Source of the DNA: Pelagibius litoralis
GTDB taxonomy: Bacteria > Pseudomonadota > Alphaproteobacteria > Kiloniellales > DSM-21159
Direction of reading: 5' to 3'
Length of the DNA: 64,000 nt
NCBI GenBank assembly: GCA_029287455.1
Contig: JARFRB010000033.1
Location: 19,945-83,944 of the forward strand
Position 1 is the stretch's first letter. Each line of letters opens with the position of its first letter. The notes under the pieces are model-generated. The model made no database searches. It saw nothing but the letters and a program-made list of their open reading frames with translations, and had not been told where the DNA came from. The translations under genes were made by a program, and so were the position numbers. Positions 1-9,550 of the stretch are shown in pieces.

Positions 1-613
1 AGGCGGTCCGCCCGCCGAGCAGAAGTGCTTCGGTCGGCTCGGAAGTCGCATAGATGACCACCGTGCCCCGGCCGCTGAGAAGCGCCGGCAACTGCTCGCG
101 CAGTTCTTCGCGCAGTTTGTAGTCGAGATTGGCCAGGGGCTCGTCCAGAAAAATCGCCTTCGATTTTTTCACGATCGCCCGGGCGAGAGCCGTGCGCTGC
201 TGCTGGCCACCGGAGAGTTCTTGCGGCCTGCGCTTCAGCATGGGGCCAAGCTGGAGAATATTAGCGGCCTCCTCCACACGGGCTTCGACCTCGGATTTGG
301 CGATACCTTGAACGCGAAGCGGAGACGCGATGTTCTCGAAAACCGTCATGTGGGGATAATTGACGAAGAACTGATGGACGAGCGCGATGTTACGCTTTTG
401 CGGACTGACACCGGTGACGTTATCGCCATCGACCCAGACCTCGCCGCTGCTGGGCTTTTCCAGCCCGGCCATGAGCTTGATCAGCGTTGACTTGCCAGCG
501 TTCGTCGCGCCGAGGAGGATGTTGAAGCCGCCGACATCGAACGAGATGCTCGTCTCGTAGATGTGGGTTTCGCCCCCGACTTTCTTCGTAACGTTCCTGA
601 GTTCGAGCGACAT
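1..613 (-). CDS. glpS: Glycerol ABC transporter ATP-binding protein, N-terminal part (GlpS-like), cut by window edge
   Basis: ATP-hydrolysing subunit of a carbohydrate-type ABC importer, cytoplasmic face of the inner membrane. The visible N-terminal 204 residues carry a Walker A motif GATNAGKST at residues 35-43, the ABC signature LSGGQQQR near residue 134 and a Walker B followed by DEPLANLD. The C-terminal third, including the regulatory domain of the MalK/UgpC family, lies beyond position 1. It follows the glycerol-binding protein gene on the same strand, separated by a hairpin. In rhizobia the glycerol transporter uses two different ATPases (GlpS and GlpT) and two permeases; the second ATPase and permeases are inferred to continue to the left. 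The assignment to S rather than T rests on position only. Confidence 0.85.
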   Translation of the reverse strand, partial: MSLELRNVTKKVGGETHIYETSISFDVGGFNILLGATNAGKSTLIKLMAGLEKPSSGEVWVDGDNVTGVSPQKRNIALVHQFFVNYPHMTVFENIASPLRVQGIAKSEVEARVEEAANILQLGPMLKRRPQELSGGQQQRTALARAIVKKSKAIFLDEPLANLDYKLREELREQLPALLSGRGTVVIYATSEPTEALLLGGRTA

Positions 614-685
614 GTCCGCACCCCGACAGATCACGCGCCGTTTCAGGCGTGTCAGCTACCGGTCCATAAATTCTTGATCGGAGTG

Positions 686-711
686 GCCGGGGCGCCCCAA
701 GGCGCCCCGGC
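686..711 (-). promoter_or_regulatory. Intercistronic hairpin between binding-protein and ATPase genes
   Basis: A perfect inverted repeat with 11-bp arms (GCCGGGGCGCC) and a 4-nt loop sits in the 127-bp gap after the binding-protein stop codon. There is no T-run on the minus strand, so it is more likely an mRNA-stabilising or attenuating hairpin than a full terminator. Such hairpins after ABC binding-protein genes usually raise the ratio of binding protein to membrane components; that role is inferred. Confidence 0.6.
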
Positions 712-740
712 GCACTAATTTGGATCCTTCAGCGGATCGC

Positions 741-2477
741 TTATTGGGCCCAACGTTCGACAAGCTTGTCGTAGTTGACCGTCTCGCCCTGGGGCTTCTC
801 GTTGTCGAGCTTCGCCTTGGGGCCGTCCGGCTTGCCCAGCCACTCGGCCGGATCGATCGGATCGTTCAGGCGCGGGCCGCAGCCGCCGTAGACGCCGGCC
901 GCTTCGTCGGCCTGCTGCATACGAGCCATGACCAGGTCCATCTCCTCGGCCAAGCGGTCCATGGCTTCCTGCGGGGTGAAGGCACCGGAGTTCACGTCCC
1001 CGATCTGCTGCCACCAGATCTGCGCCAGCTTCGGGTAGTCCGGTACGTTGATCCCCGTCGGCGACCAGCGCACACGGTCCGGGCTGCGGTAGAACTCAAC
1101 CAGCCCGCCAAGGTAAGGCGCACGCTCGGTGAAGCTTTCATGCCGGACAGTGCTGTCGCGGATGAAGGTCAGCCCGACGTGGCTCTTGGCCGTGTCGACA
1201 GTCTTCGAGGTCACGAACTGAGCGTAAAGCCACGCGGCCTTCGCACGATCCTCGGGCGTGGACTTCAGGAAGGTCCAGGAACCGGCATCCTGATAACCAA
1301 CCTTCTGTCCTTCCTGCCAATAGGGACCGTGGGGCGAAGGCGCCATCCGCCAAAGCGGGGTGCCGTCTTCGGCCACGGTGTTGTTGCCCTCGGACTTCGG
1401 CTTCACCATGTCGGCGGTGAAGGCGGTGTACCAGAAGATCTGCTGGGCCACGTTGCCTTGGCTCAGCGCCGGCAGCGACTGATAGAAGTCGTAGCTCGCC
1501 GCCCCCGGAGGCGCGTACTTGCGAAGCCACTCGTCCCACTTGCGGATCGCGTAGACGGCCGCCGGGCCATTGGCCTCGCCGCCGCGGCTCACCGAAGCAC
1601 CAGCCGGGTTACAGGAACCCGCTTCCATGCGGATGCCCCACTCGTCGATCGGAACGCCGTTCGGCTCGCCCTGCGTGCCCGCGCCGGCCATGGCGAGCCA
1701 AGCGTCGGTCATGCGCCAGCCAAGGTCGGGCGCGCGCTTGCCGTAGTCCATGTGGCCATAGACACGCACGCCGTCGATCTCCTTAACGTGGTCCGTGAAG
1801 AACTCGGCGATATCTTCGTAAGCGGACCAGTTCACCGGCACGCCAAGATCGTAGCCATAGAGTTCCTTGAACTTGGCCTGAAGATCCTCGCGGTCGAACC
1901 AGTCTTTGCGGAACCAATAGAGGTTCGCGAACTGCTGGTCGGGAAGCTGATAGAGCTTGCCGTCCGGACCGGTGGTGAAGCTGCGGCCCATGAAGTCCTC
2001 GACATCCAGGCCCGGGTTCGTCACGTCGGCCCAGGGCCCATCCATCATGTCGCTCAGGGGATAGGCGAGCTGCAGGCGCGCGTGGGTCCCGATCAGATCG
2101 CTATCGTTAATGTAGCCATCATAGAGATTACGCTGGGTCTGCATCTGAGTCTGCACGGCCTGGACGACTTCGCCCTCGCCGAGAAGCTGATGGTTCACCT
2201 TGATGCCAGTGATTTCCTCAAAGGCTTTGGTCAGCGTTTCCGACTCGTAGGTGTGCGTCGGAATCGTCTCCGACAACACGTTGATTTCCATTCCGGCAAA
2301 AGGTTGGGCCGCGTCGATGAACCATTGCATTTCTGCAAGCTGTTCATCACGGCTCAGCACGGATGGCTGGAATTCGTTATCTACCCATTTCTCAGCCGCC
2401 GCCATGTCCGCCATGGCGCTCGGCGAGGCTGCGATCACGGCTATTGCCGCTACCGCGCAGCAAAGACTGTTCCGCAT
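741..2477 (-). CDS. glpV: Periplasmic glycerol ABC transporter substrate-binding protein (GlpV-like)
   Basis: Captures the transported substrate, most likely glycerol, in the periplasm and delivers it to the ABC importer. The 578-residue protein begins with a Sec signal peptide ending around ASPSAMA at residues 17-23, and is much longer than ordinary sugar-binding proteins (about 420 residues), as is typical of the rhizobial GlpV class. An extracellular solute-binding fold is recognisable in the middle, with many Trp/Tyr. A strong Shine-Dalgarno (AGGGAGGA) lies 5-8 nt before the ATG. It lies 158 bp after glpD and before the ATPase gene. In the rhizobial operon I know, the binding-protein gene comes late; here it precedes the ATPases. 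Substrate is inferred from glpD, glpR and glpK next door. Confidence 0.85.
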   Translation of the reverse strand: MRNSLCCAVAAIAVIAASPSAMADMAAAEKWVDNEFQPSVLSRDEQLAEMQWFIDAAQPFAGMEINVLSETIPTHTYESETLTKAFEEITGIKVNHQLLGEGEVVQAVQTQMQTQRNLYDGYINDSDLIGTHARLQLAYPLSDMMDGPWADVTNPGLDVEDFMGRSFTTGPDGKLYQLPDQQFANLYWFRKDWFDREDLQAKFKELYGYDLGVPVNWSAYEDIAEFFTDHVKEIDGVRVYGHMDYGKRAPDLGWRMTDAWLAMAGAGTQGEPNGVPIDEWGIRMEAGSCNPAGASVSRGGEANGPAAVYAIRKWDEWLRKYAPPGAASYDFYQSLPALSQGNVAQQIFWYTAFTADMVKPKSEGNNTVAEDGTPLWRMAPSPHGPYWQEGQKVGYQDAGSWTFLKSTPEDRAKAAWLYAQFVTSKTVDTAKSHVGLTFIRDSTVRHESFTERAPYLGGLVEFYRSPDRVRWSPTGINVPDYPKLAQIWWQQIGDVNSGAFTPQEAMDRLAEEMDLVMARMQQADEAAGVYGGCGPRLNDPIDPAEWLGKPDGPKAKLDNEKPQGETVNYDKLVERWAQ

Positions 2478-2635
2478 CCTGTTCCTCCCTGATTAGGTGT
2501 GTTGATCGCTGTCTCATGCAGCAAGAGATTGTTGGTACCGCCGCGGCGGCGTGTCAACGAAACAAAGTCAATTCGGTGTGGTCCGGGCGGCCCTCCCCTT
2601 TAGCTGTTGAAACTCTCGATGTCGCAATCTCGGTC

Positions 2636-4168
2636 TCATCGCGCGGCCGCCTGGCCCAACGGGCTCGTCCGCGCATGATCGAGGTAACCGGTGAGGCGCC
2701 CCTCGGTGCCGTCCGGCACGTGCAGGCCCAGCTTCGAACGGCGCCAGAGGATGTCATCGGCTGTCATTGCCCACTCGGCCCGGCGCAGATAATCGACCTC
2801 CGCGCGATAAAGCCCGCCGCCCAGGTCCTCGCCCAGATCCGATAGCCGCCGCGCCCCGGACAGCAGGTCATCGACCCTCGTGCCATAGGCGCGCAGATAA
2901 CGACGCAAAAGAGGCCCGGGCAGCCACTCCAGATCCTTCGTGCGCGCCGCCAGATAAGCGTTGAAATCCGCGCCAGGCATATCGCCACCCGGAAGGACAG
3001 CGGATTTCGTCCACTCCCCTTGCGTAAAGCCAAGATGCGGACGCAGCTTCTCCATGGCGTGCTCGGCCAGCTTGCGATAGGTCGTGATCTTGCCGCCGAA
3101 GATAGACAGTAGAGCCGCTTGGCCCTCTGGTGCATCCACATCAAAGACGTAATCGCGCGTGACCGCCGAGACGTTCGCGCTGGCGTCGTCGTAAAGTGGG
3201 CGCACCCCCGAATAGCTCCAAACCGCCTGCTCGGGACTAATTGGAGTCCTAAGGTAGCGGTTTATCGCGCGGCAGATGTAGTCAGCCTCGGCGGGGGAAA
3301 TCGCCACCGCTCCCGGATCGCCCTCGTAGCCTTCGTCAGTGGTCCCGACCAGAGAGAAATCACCTTCGTAAGGGATGACGAAAACGATCCGCCGGTCGTC
3401 GTTTTGAAAGATGTAGGCCTGGTCGCCGTCGTAGAGCTTCGGGACGACCAAATGGCTGCCCTTGACCAGGCGCAAGCCGCTTGGCTTGTTCACGCCGGCG
3501 ACCTTTCCAAGCACCTCCGTGACCCAGGGACCGGCCGCGTTCACAATGGCCCGAGCGGAGACGTTGTGAACCGATCCGTCCGCATCCTGAAGCGTGGCCA
3601 GCCAAATCCCGCCTTCCCGCCAAGCTGCGACACAGCGCGTGCGCGTGAGCACCCTCGCGCCCCGCGCCGCGGCATCCATGGCGTTGAGCACGACCAGCCG
3701 AGAATCCTCAACCCAGCAATCGGAATATTCGAAAGCTTTGCGAAGATCGCTTTTTAAAGGCGCGCCGACCGAATCACGGGAAAGGTTGACCGAGCGCGAG
3801 CCAGGCAAACGCTTGCGGCCGCCGAGATGGTCATAAAGGAAAAGCCCAAGCCGTACCATCCAAGCAGGGCGCAAGCTCGATTCATGAGGAAGGACGAAGC
3901 GCAACGGCCAGATGATATGAGGCGCTGCCTCCAGCAACACCTCCCGCTCGATCAGGGCTTCGCGCACTAGGCGGAATTCGTAGTACTCGAGGTAGCGCAG
4001 GCCACCGTGGATTAGCTTAGTGGACGCCGAAGAGGTTGCATGGCCCAGGTCTTCGGCCTCGCAAAGCGTCACCGACAACCCGCGCCCCGCGGCATCGCGC
4101 GCGATGCCCGCGCCGTTGATGCCACCACCAACGACCAGCAAGTCAATCTGGCCGGAACCTTCGGACAC
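2636..4168 (-). CDS. glpD: Aerobic glycerol-3-phosphate dehydrogenase
   Basis: FAD enzyme on the inner face of the cytoplasmic membrane that oxidises glycerol 3-phosphate to dihydroxyacetone phosphate and feeds quinones. The N-terminal dinucleotide-binding motif VGGGINGAG is followed by ATSSASTKLIHGGLRYLE, a nearly invariant GlpD stretch, and later by YSGVRPLYDD and FGGKITTYRKLAEHA; the C-terminal helical domain is complete. The frame is open up to a GTG at 4228 and has an ATG at 4183, but the GTG at 4168 is favoured because GGAGGGAGG lies just upstream and the resulting 510 residues match the E. coli length closely. Product of glpK action is its substrate, so it completes the glycerol pathway encoded here. 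Confidence 0.93.
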   Translation of the reverse strand: MSEGSGQIDLLVVGGGINGAGIARDAAGRGLSVTLCEAEDLGHATSSASTKLIHGGLRYLEYYEFRLVREALIEREVLLEAAPHIIWPLRFVLPHESSLRPAWMVRLGLFLYDHLGGRKRLPGSRSVNLSRDSVGAPLKSDLRKAFEYSDCWVEDSRLVVLNAMDAAARGARVLTRTRCVAAWREGGIWLATLQDADGSVHNVSARAIVNAAGPWVTEVLGKVAGVNKPSGLRLVKGSHLVVPKLYDGDQAYIFQNDDRRIVFVIPYEGDFSLVGTTDEGYEGDPGAVAISPAEADYICRAINRYLRTPISPEQAVWSYSGVRPLYDDASANVSAVTRDYVFDVDAPEGQAALLSIFGGKITTYRKLAEHAMEKLRPHLGFTQGEWTKSAVLPGGDMPGADFNAYLAARTKDLEWLPGPLLRRYLRAYGTRVDDLLSGARRLSDLGEDLGGGLYRAEVDYLRRAEWAMTADDILWRRSKLGLHVPDGTEGRLTGYLDHARTSPLGQAAAR

Positions 4169-4228
4169 CTCGCCTCCCTCCATCCGGGCCCAATGAACCC
4201 TCGCAAAGGACCCTTGCGGCGTTTTCAC

Positions 4229-4292
4229 TGATTTTCGATTTCGATGATAAACGAAAATTTTAATTTCGAAAGTGAAAATTGCGCGCTTTCGC
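4229..4292 (-). promoter_or_regulatory. Putative GlpR operator region upstream of glpD
   Basis: The gap between glpR and glpD is AT-rich and holds several TTTCG/CGAAA units, including an inverted pair TTTTCG at 4232-4237 and CGAAAA at 4252-4257 and further copies at 4264-4268 and 4286-4290. Repeated TTTCG-type units are typical binding sites for DeoR-family GlpR repressors, so this is a likely operator for glpD. Binding itself is inferred. Confidence 0.5.
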
Positions 4293-5093
4293 TTAAGCGG
4301 TCGCCGCCGTCCCGCTTTCGGCGGAATCCGCCGCGCCGCTGTAGACCGCGACCCCGGCGGCCTCCAGCATGGCGCCCATCTCCGCCGAGGGGGCGCGGTC
4401 GGTGAAAAGCGAGTGAATCTGGTCGACGTGCCCGAGCCTCACCATGGCATCTCGGCCAAACTTCGTGTGATCGGCCACCAGACAGACTTCCCGCGAGTTC
4501 TCGATGATCGCCTGCGCCACCCGGACTTCCCGGTAATCGAAGTCCAGTAAGGAGCCGTCCAAATCGATTCCGCTGATACCGATGATCCCGTAGTCCAGCT
4601 TGAACTGTTTGACGAAGTCGATTGCGGCCTCGCCCACGATTCCGCGGTCGCGGCTGCGTACAAGACCGCCCGCCACGATGATCTCGAAGCCGGGATTTCC
4701 GCATAAGATATTCGCAACGTTGAGATTATTCGTGATCACCCGCAATCCTTCATGCGCCACGAGCGCTTGGGCAACCGCCTCTGTGGTTGTTCCGATATTA
4801 AGGAACAAAGACGCCCGATCGGGAATATGCGCCGCGGCCAACTCGGCGATGCTCCGTTTCTCCTCGGGCATGGTCACCTGCCGGGCATCATAGGGCGTGT
4901 TTTCCACGCTGGACGGCAAGCCGGCACCGCCATGATAGCGGCGCAAAAGCTCGCGTGCGCAAAGTTCGTTGATGTCGCGCCGGATCGTCTGTGGCGTTAC
5001 GGAGAAGCGCTCCGCCAACTCGTCGATACTGACGAAACCTTGGCCGTGAACCAAAGTCATGATGCGGGTCTGGCGCGCCGAAATCTCTGCCAT
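4293..5093 (-). CDS. glpR: DeoR-family glycerol-3-phosphate regulon repressor
   Basis: Transcriptional repressor of glycerol genes, released by glycerol 3-phosphate. Residues 5-55 form a DeoR winged helix-turn-helix (VSIDELAERFSVTPQTIRRD), and the C-terminal sensor domain shows the NIGTTTEAVAQAL phosphate-sugar loop and a closing VADHTKFGR block. The frame extends upstream to 5228, but the ATG at 5093 is chosen because AGGA sits 6-7 nt before it and the protein then starts in the usual DeoR way (266 residues). It is transcribed towards glpD and away from glpK, the classic arrangement for a repressor controlling both sides. A TTCA-TATG-TGAA imperfect palindrome at 5136-5147 between glpR and glpK is a candidate operator. 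Confidence 0.9.
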   Translation of the reverse strand: MAEISARQTRIMTLVHGQGFVSIDELAERFSVTPQTIRRDINELCARELLRRYHGGAGLPSSVENTPYDARQVTMPEEKRSIAELAAAHIPDRASLFLNIGTTTEAVAQALVAHEGLRVITNNLNVANILCGNPGFEIIVAGGLVRSRDRGIVGEAAIDFVKQFKLDYGIIGISGIDLDGSLLDFDYREVRVAQAIIENSREVCLVADHTKFGRDAMVRLGHVDQIHSLFTDRAPSAEMGAMLEAAGVAVYSGAADSAESGTAATA

Positions 5094-5251
5094 TGGATTC
5101 CTGATTTTTACCCGGACACCCGTATTCTGCCGATGTTCATATGTGAAAGTCAAATCGGCGAAAGGAGCTAGCGTCCCCTTGGCGTGCCTGCTATTCAAAA
5201 TGCGAAGGTGGCGCCAAGCCGCTCGCAAGCAAGCTCACGAAGGGGGGACCA

Positions 5252-6736
5252 ATGGCACAGCGGAACCTGATTCTCGCGATCGATCAAGGCACCACGAGCA
5301 GCCGGGCCATTGTCTTCACCGGTGAGGGCGAGCCCGTGGCGCAGGCTCAACAGGAGTTTCCGCAACACTATCCTAACGACGGGTGGGTCGAACACGATCC
5401 GGAGGACATTTGGCGCAGCACCGTGGCGGTTTCAGCGGCCGCGATCGAAGAGGCGCGCTCCCACGGTGAAACCGTCGAGGCCATCGGCATCACAAACCAG
5501 CGCGAAACCACCCTGATCTGGGACAAGGAAACCGGAGAGCCGATCTACAACGCGATCGTCTGGCAGGACCGCCGCACCAGCGAGCTTTGCCGATCCTTAC
5601 GCGAGGGCGGCGCCGAACCGGAGGTTCGCGAGAAGAGTGGCCTTCTGGTCGACCCCTACTTTTCGGCAACCAAGGCCGCTTGGATACTCGATAACGTCCA
5701 GGGCGCGCGCGCGCGGGCGGAGCGCGGAGAGCTTGCCTTCGGGACCGTGGACAGCTTCCTGCTTTGGCGTATGACGGGCGGCGCCAGCCATGCAACCGAC
5801 GCCACGAATGCAAGCCGCACCAATCTTTTCAACATCCATAAACTGGACTGGGACGAGGACCTGCTGCGTCTCTTCGGGGTGCCCCGCGCCTGCCTGCCGG
5901 AGGTCAAAGACTGCGCCGCCGATTTCGGCGCCACCAGGCCGGAGATCCTCGATGGCGCCTTGCCGGTGCTAGGGATCGCGGGCGATCAGCAAGCCGCGGC
6001 GATCGGACAAGCCTGCTTCGCGCCAGGCACAATCAAAAGCACTTATGGCACGGGGTGTTTCGTCATCTTGAACACCGGCCAACAGCCGATCCTATCGAAC
6101 AACCGGCTGCTGACCACGATCTGCTATCGCATCGACGGCAAGCCGACCTACGCGATCGAGGGATCGATCTTCGTGTCCGGAGCGGCGGTGCAGTGGTTGC
6201 GCGACGAGCTTGGGATCATCAAGTCGGCGGCGGAAACCGAGGCCCTTGCCAAACAGCTCGAAAGCAATGCCGGTGTCTATCTGGTGCCGGCTTTCACAGG
6301 CCTTGGGGCCCCACATTGGAACGCTGAAGCGCGCGGCGCGATCTTTGGCCTGACACGCGGAAGCGGCCCGGCCGAATTCGCCCGCGCCGCCTTGGAGTCG
6401 GTATGTTACCAAACCCGCGATCTCTTCCGGGCCATGGCGGAGGATGGCGTCGCGCCGAAGGAACTGCGGGTCGACGGCGGTATGACCGCCAACGCTTGGC
6501 TGATGCAGTTTCTCGCAGACATTCTCGATCTTCCGGTGGACCGCCCAGCCGTCAACGAGACCACGGCCTTGGGGGCCGCCTGCCTGGCGGGCCTGCAGGT
6601 CGGCATTCACGGCTCCCTGGAAGACTGCGCCAAGATGTGGCGCCGGGATGCGCGTTTCACGCCCAGCATGGACGAGAACACCCGCAAGCTCTTGCTCACA
6701 GGCTGGGATGCGGCTATCGCACGCACGATGTCCTGA
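5252..6736 (+). CDS. glpK: Glycerol kinase
   Basis: Phosphorylates glycerol with ATP to glycerol 3-phosphate, trapping the imported substrate in the cytoplasm. The 494-residue FGGY-family kinase starts with the phosphate-binding [12 protein letters not shown] motif (residues 9-20), carries TNQRETT and WQDRRT in the substrate-binding region, YGTGCFV in the second domain and the C-terminal FGGY signature region around [12 protein letters not shown] (about residue 408). The ATG is preceded by GGGGGGA at about 6 nt. It is divergent from glpR and ends 21 bp from a convergent phosphate symporter gene. All active-site segments appear intact, so a functional enzyme is expected. Confidence 0.96.
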   Translation: MAQRNLILAIDQGTTSSRAIVFTGEGEPVAQAQQEFPQHYPNDGWVEHDPEDIWRSTVAVSAAAIEEARSHGETVEAIGITNQRETTLIWDKETGEPIYNAIVWQDRRTSELCRSLREGGAEPEVREKSGLLVDPYFSATKAAWILDNVQGARARAERGELAFGTVDSFLLWRMTGGASHATDATNASRTNLFNIHKLDWDEDLLRLFGVPRACLPEVKDCAADFGATRPEILDGALPVLGIAGDQQAAAIGQACFAPGTIKSTYGTGCFVILNTGQQPILSNNRLLTTICYRIDGKPTYAIEGSIFVSGAAVQWLRDELGIIKSAAETEALAKQLESNAGVYLVPAFTGLGAPHWNAEARGAIFGLTRGSGPAEFARAALESVCYQTRDLFRAMAEDGVAPKELRVDGGMTANAWLMQFLADILDLPVDRPAVNETTALGAACLAGLQVGIHGSLEDCAKMWRRDARFTPSMDENTRKLLLTGWDAAIARTMS

Positions 6737-6757
6737 AGCGGTTGAGCGCCCCTTCCC

Positions 6758-8461
6758 TCACTCAGCCGCGGCGCCGCTTGAAGCCGCCTCGTCGCCCGAC
6801 CGGCGTTTTCCGTTGTAAAGCTCGGTGCGGGCGATCTTGCGGCAAAGGCGATGGATGCGCGAGTAATTGTCCATGACATCCATGAAGCCGGCAAATCGCG
6901 GCGCCCCCACCCCGCCCGGAACCACAAGCCGCTCGAAAGTCTCGGCGGTGAGTTTCCGCGCCGCGGCGTGGATTTCGTGCTTGGACTGCCGCACAGCCTC
7001 CGCCAGCACGGCGTCTTGGGTTCGCACACTCTCGATCGTCCGGTCCAGGTCGCGCAGGACAAGAGACTCGAGGCCGCGCGTATCCGAGAGGGTTTGGGCG
7101 GAGGGGTGCTGATTTGCTTCGAGCCGGCGATAGCCCAAGCGCACCATATTCGTTGCGACGATGTCCGCCACTGCCTGGAAATTCCCGGCCGACTGCAAGA
7201 GGTCGGTGATCTCGTCGGCCACTTTGCCGCCGGTCTCGCGTTGTTGGGTCTGGGCCAGGTAGCGCAAAATTGCGTCGTAGAGCAGATCGATATCCCCAAG
7301 CCGCTCGGAAAGTCGCGCAAGGTCCTCGGCGGTTCCCCCCACGATGATGCCCAATGCATCGGCCACCATGTCCCTTGCGTGCTTACCCAGACGCGCGATT
7401 TCCAAGCGGGCGGCATTGGCCGAGAGCGCGGGCGTGTTCAGCAAGTCCGTGTCAAGAAAGCGCGGGCGGGCCGCCTCGGGAATAACAATCGGCTTGTCCG
7501 GAAGAAACCGCGTGACCAGAGCCGCGATCTGCGGTGTGAACCAGATGAAGAGAAAGGTGTTCGCGATATTGAAGATCGTGTGGGCATTGGCTACCTGCCG
7601 CGGCGTCTCGGCGGCGATCCTGGCTTGCCCCACGAGTCCGTCGGCGGCGGGCGAGATCGCCCGGGACAGATCGGCCAACCAGGTCAGCAGAGGAATCCAG
7701 AGCAACACGCCGACCACATTGAACAGGACATGCACCACAACGAGCCGCGTTGCTTCCCGCGGCTTTCCGATCGCGGACAAACCCGCGGTGACGCAAGTGC
7801 CGATGTTGGCCCCGAGCGCAATCGCGATGGCGCCCTCCAGCGATATCAGCCCCTGCCCCGCCAGAACGATGACGATGCCCGTGGTCGCTGCGGAGGATTG
7901 AACGATGCCGGTGAAGACGGCCCCCAAGGCCACCGCCGCCAAGGGCCGGTCCATCCGCTCCATCATCTCCAGGAATTGCGGATACTCCCGCAGCGGCGCC
8001 ATGGCCTCGCTCATCAGCCCCATGCCGAAGAACACAAGGCCAAGCCCCAGCAGGAAGGATCCGAACTGCCGCCAGCTTTCCTGCTTGCCGAGGAAGGAGA
8101 GCGCGAAACCAGGCGCGATCATTGGCAGGGCGAGCGCCGTGACGTTGAATGCCAGGACCTGGGCGGTCATGGTGCTGCCGATGTTGGCGCCCATCACCAC
8201 CGCGATGCCTTGCGCGAAGGTCATCAGCCCGGCGGAGACGAACCCCACGAGCAAGACCGTGGTGACCGAAGAGGAATTGATGATCGCGGTGATCGAGGCG
8301 CCGGCGAAAACCCCGAGAAAACGGTTCGCCGTTAGGCGGCCAAGCCAGGTCCGCAAACGGTCGCCCGCGAGCACCTTGAGCGCCCGCGTGAGAATGTCCA
8401 ATCCGAAAAGGAAAAGCGCCAGGCCGCCGAGCAGACCGGACCAGAGCTCAAAGCCATTCAT
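6758..8461 (-). CDS. Na+/phosphate cotransporter of the NptA type with C-terminal PhoU-like domain
   Basis: Inner-membrane symporter that takes up inorganic phosphate with sodium. Two inverted copies of the Na/Pi domain are visible: the first around NSSSVTTVLLVGFVSAGL and LGANIGST-like text (about residues 45-90), the second around QSSAATTGIVIVLAGQGL and LGANIGTCVTA (about residues 190-225). The last ~220 residues are soluble and helical, as in the PhoU-like domain fused to this family. A GTG at 8503 would add 14 residues; the ATG at 8461 is chosen because the first hydrophobic segment starts right after it, though no clear Shine-Dalgarno marks either. It is last in a minus-strand row opgH, hydrolase, symporter. 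Confidence 0.88.
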   Translation of the reverse strand: MNGFELWSGLLGGLALFLFGLDILTRALKVLAGDRLRTWLGRLTANRFLGVFAGASITAIINSSSVTTVLLVGFVSAGLMTFAQGIAVVMGANIGSTMTAQVLAFNVTALALPMIAPGFALSFLGKQESWRQFGSFLLGLGLVFFGMGLMSEAMAPLREYPQFLEMMERMDRPLAAVALGAVFTGIVQSSAATTGIVIVLAGQGLISLEGAIAIALGANIGTCVTAGLSAIGKPREATRLVVVHVLFNVVGVLLWIPLLTWLADLSRAISPAADGLVGQARIAAETPRQVANAHTIFNIANTFLFIWFTPQIAALVTRFLPDKPIVIPEAARPRFLDTDLLNTPALSANAARLEIARLGKHARDMVADALGIIVGGTAEDLARLSERLGDIDLLYDAILRYLAQTQQRETGGKVADEITDLLQSAGNFQAVADIVATNMVRLGYRRLEANQHPSAQTLSDTRGLESLVLRDLDRTIESVRTQDAVLAEAVRQSKHEIHAAARKLTAETFERLVVPGGVGAPRFAGFMDVMDNYSRIHRLCRKIARTELYNGKRRSGDEAASSGAAAE

Positions 8462-8578
8462 GACCGAACGATAGCTTTGTGACAGTTTCTTTACCAGTGC
8501 CACGGATAGGCATCTGCAGCTTTGCTATTCTTAGCATTCCTGTTTTGGCTGAAGACCGGCCAAAAGCGCGCGTGACAA

Positions 8579-9448
8579 TCAAACGGCGTCGATAGGGATC
8601 TTGATATAGCTTCGGCCGTTCCCCTCGGCCGGTGGAAAGACGCCGGCGCGAATGTTCACTTGAACGGACGGTAGCAAGAGATTCGGCACGTCCAGCTTCT
8701 TGTCCCTCTCCGTCCTGAGCGCGACAAAGTCTTCCTCGCTCACGCCGTCATGCGTATGCAGATTCTTGTCCCGCTGTTCGCCCACGGAGGTTTCCCAGGC
8801 GAAGACGTCCCGGCCAGGGGCCTTGTAGTCGTGGCACACGAAGAGCCGTGTCTCGCGTGGAAGCGCGAGGATTTTCCGGATCGAGCGGTAGAGTACACGC
8901 GCGTCCCCGCCCGGGAAATCGCAGCGCGCGGTTCCAAAATCCGGCATGAAGAGCGTATCGCCCACAAAGACAGCGTCGCCGATAAGATAAGAGACGCAGC
9001 CCGGAGTGTGCCCCGGTGTGGCCATCACGGTGCCTGAAAGCTCTCCGGCGGAAAATTCGGCGCCATCCTCGAACAGTACATCGAATTGCCGGCCATCAGT
9101 CGGAAACTCCGGCCCCAGGTTAAAGAGCGCCGCAAAGTTGCGCTGCACCGCCGTCGTGCCGGCGCCGATGCCAACCTTTGCCCCCAAACGATCCTTAAGA
9201 TAGGCGGCGCCGGTAAGGTGATCGGCGTGGATGTGAGTCTCCAAGATCCAATCCGCACTCAAATCGTTCCGCGTGACGAAATCGGCGGCCGCCTCGGCGG
9301 ACCGTGTCGATGTCCGTCCGGAATTCGCCCGGTAATCGAGCACCGGATCGATCACCACGCAGTGCCCGCCCTGCTTGTCATAGACGACATAACTGACGGT
9401 AAAGGTGGTCTCGTCGAAGAACGCTTGAACGATGGGCGCGCGCGACAT
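8579..9448 (-). CDS. Metallo-beta-lactamase-fold hydrolase, persulfide-dioxygenase/glyoxalase II-like
   Basis: Cytosolic metalloenzyme of the MBL superfamily. It shows the signature THIHADHLTG near residue 70, a second metal-ligand block GHTPGC near 145 and a third HDYKAPG near 200; the overall pattern, including VVIDPVLDY at the start, is that of the ETHE1/Blh group, which contains persulfide dioxygenases acting on glutathione persulfide. No fused rhodanese domain is present. The exact substrate cannot be read from sequence. Two ATGs lie six bases apart; the second (9448) has GGAGG at a proper spacing of 6 nt while the first touches it, so 289 residues are proposed. Confidence 0.82.
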   Translation of the reverse strand: MSRAPIVQAFFDETTFTVSYVVYDKQGGHCVVIDPVLDYRANSGRTSTRSAEAAADFVTRNDLSADWILETHIHADHLTGAAYLKDRLGAKVGIGAGTTAVQRNFAALFNLGPEFPTDGRQFDVLFEDGAEFSAGELSGTVMATPGHTPGCVSYLIGDAVFVGDTLFMPDFGTARCDFPGGDARVLYRSIRKILALPRETRLFVCHDYKAPGRDVFAWETSVGEQRDKNLHTHDGVSEEDFVALRTERDKKLDVPNLLLPSVQVNIRAGVFPPAEGNGRSYIKIPIDAV

Positions 9449-9550
9449 GCTCATCCTCCGATCCGCCAGCGGTGTAGGAAAGGGAGAGGTGGCGGGGCCG
9501 CACCCATGGTCCGATGTTAAGAACCCTCGCGCAACCCCCGCATCCCCAGC

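Noticed and set aside
720..2492. Long plus-strand open frame opposite the glycerol-binding protein
   Set aside because: Antisense shadow; His/Arg/Val-rich text without domains, and the minus-strand product is a typical binding protein.
6851..8335. Plus-strand 494-codon frame opposite the phosphate symporter
   Set aside because: Charged low-complexity text; the opposite strand encodes an unmistakable transporter.
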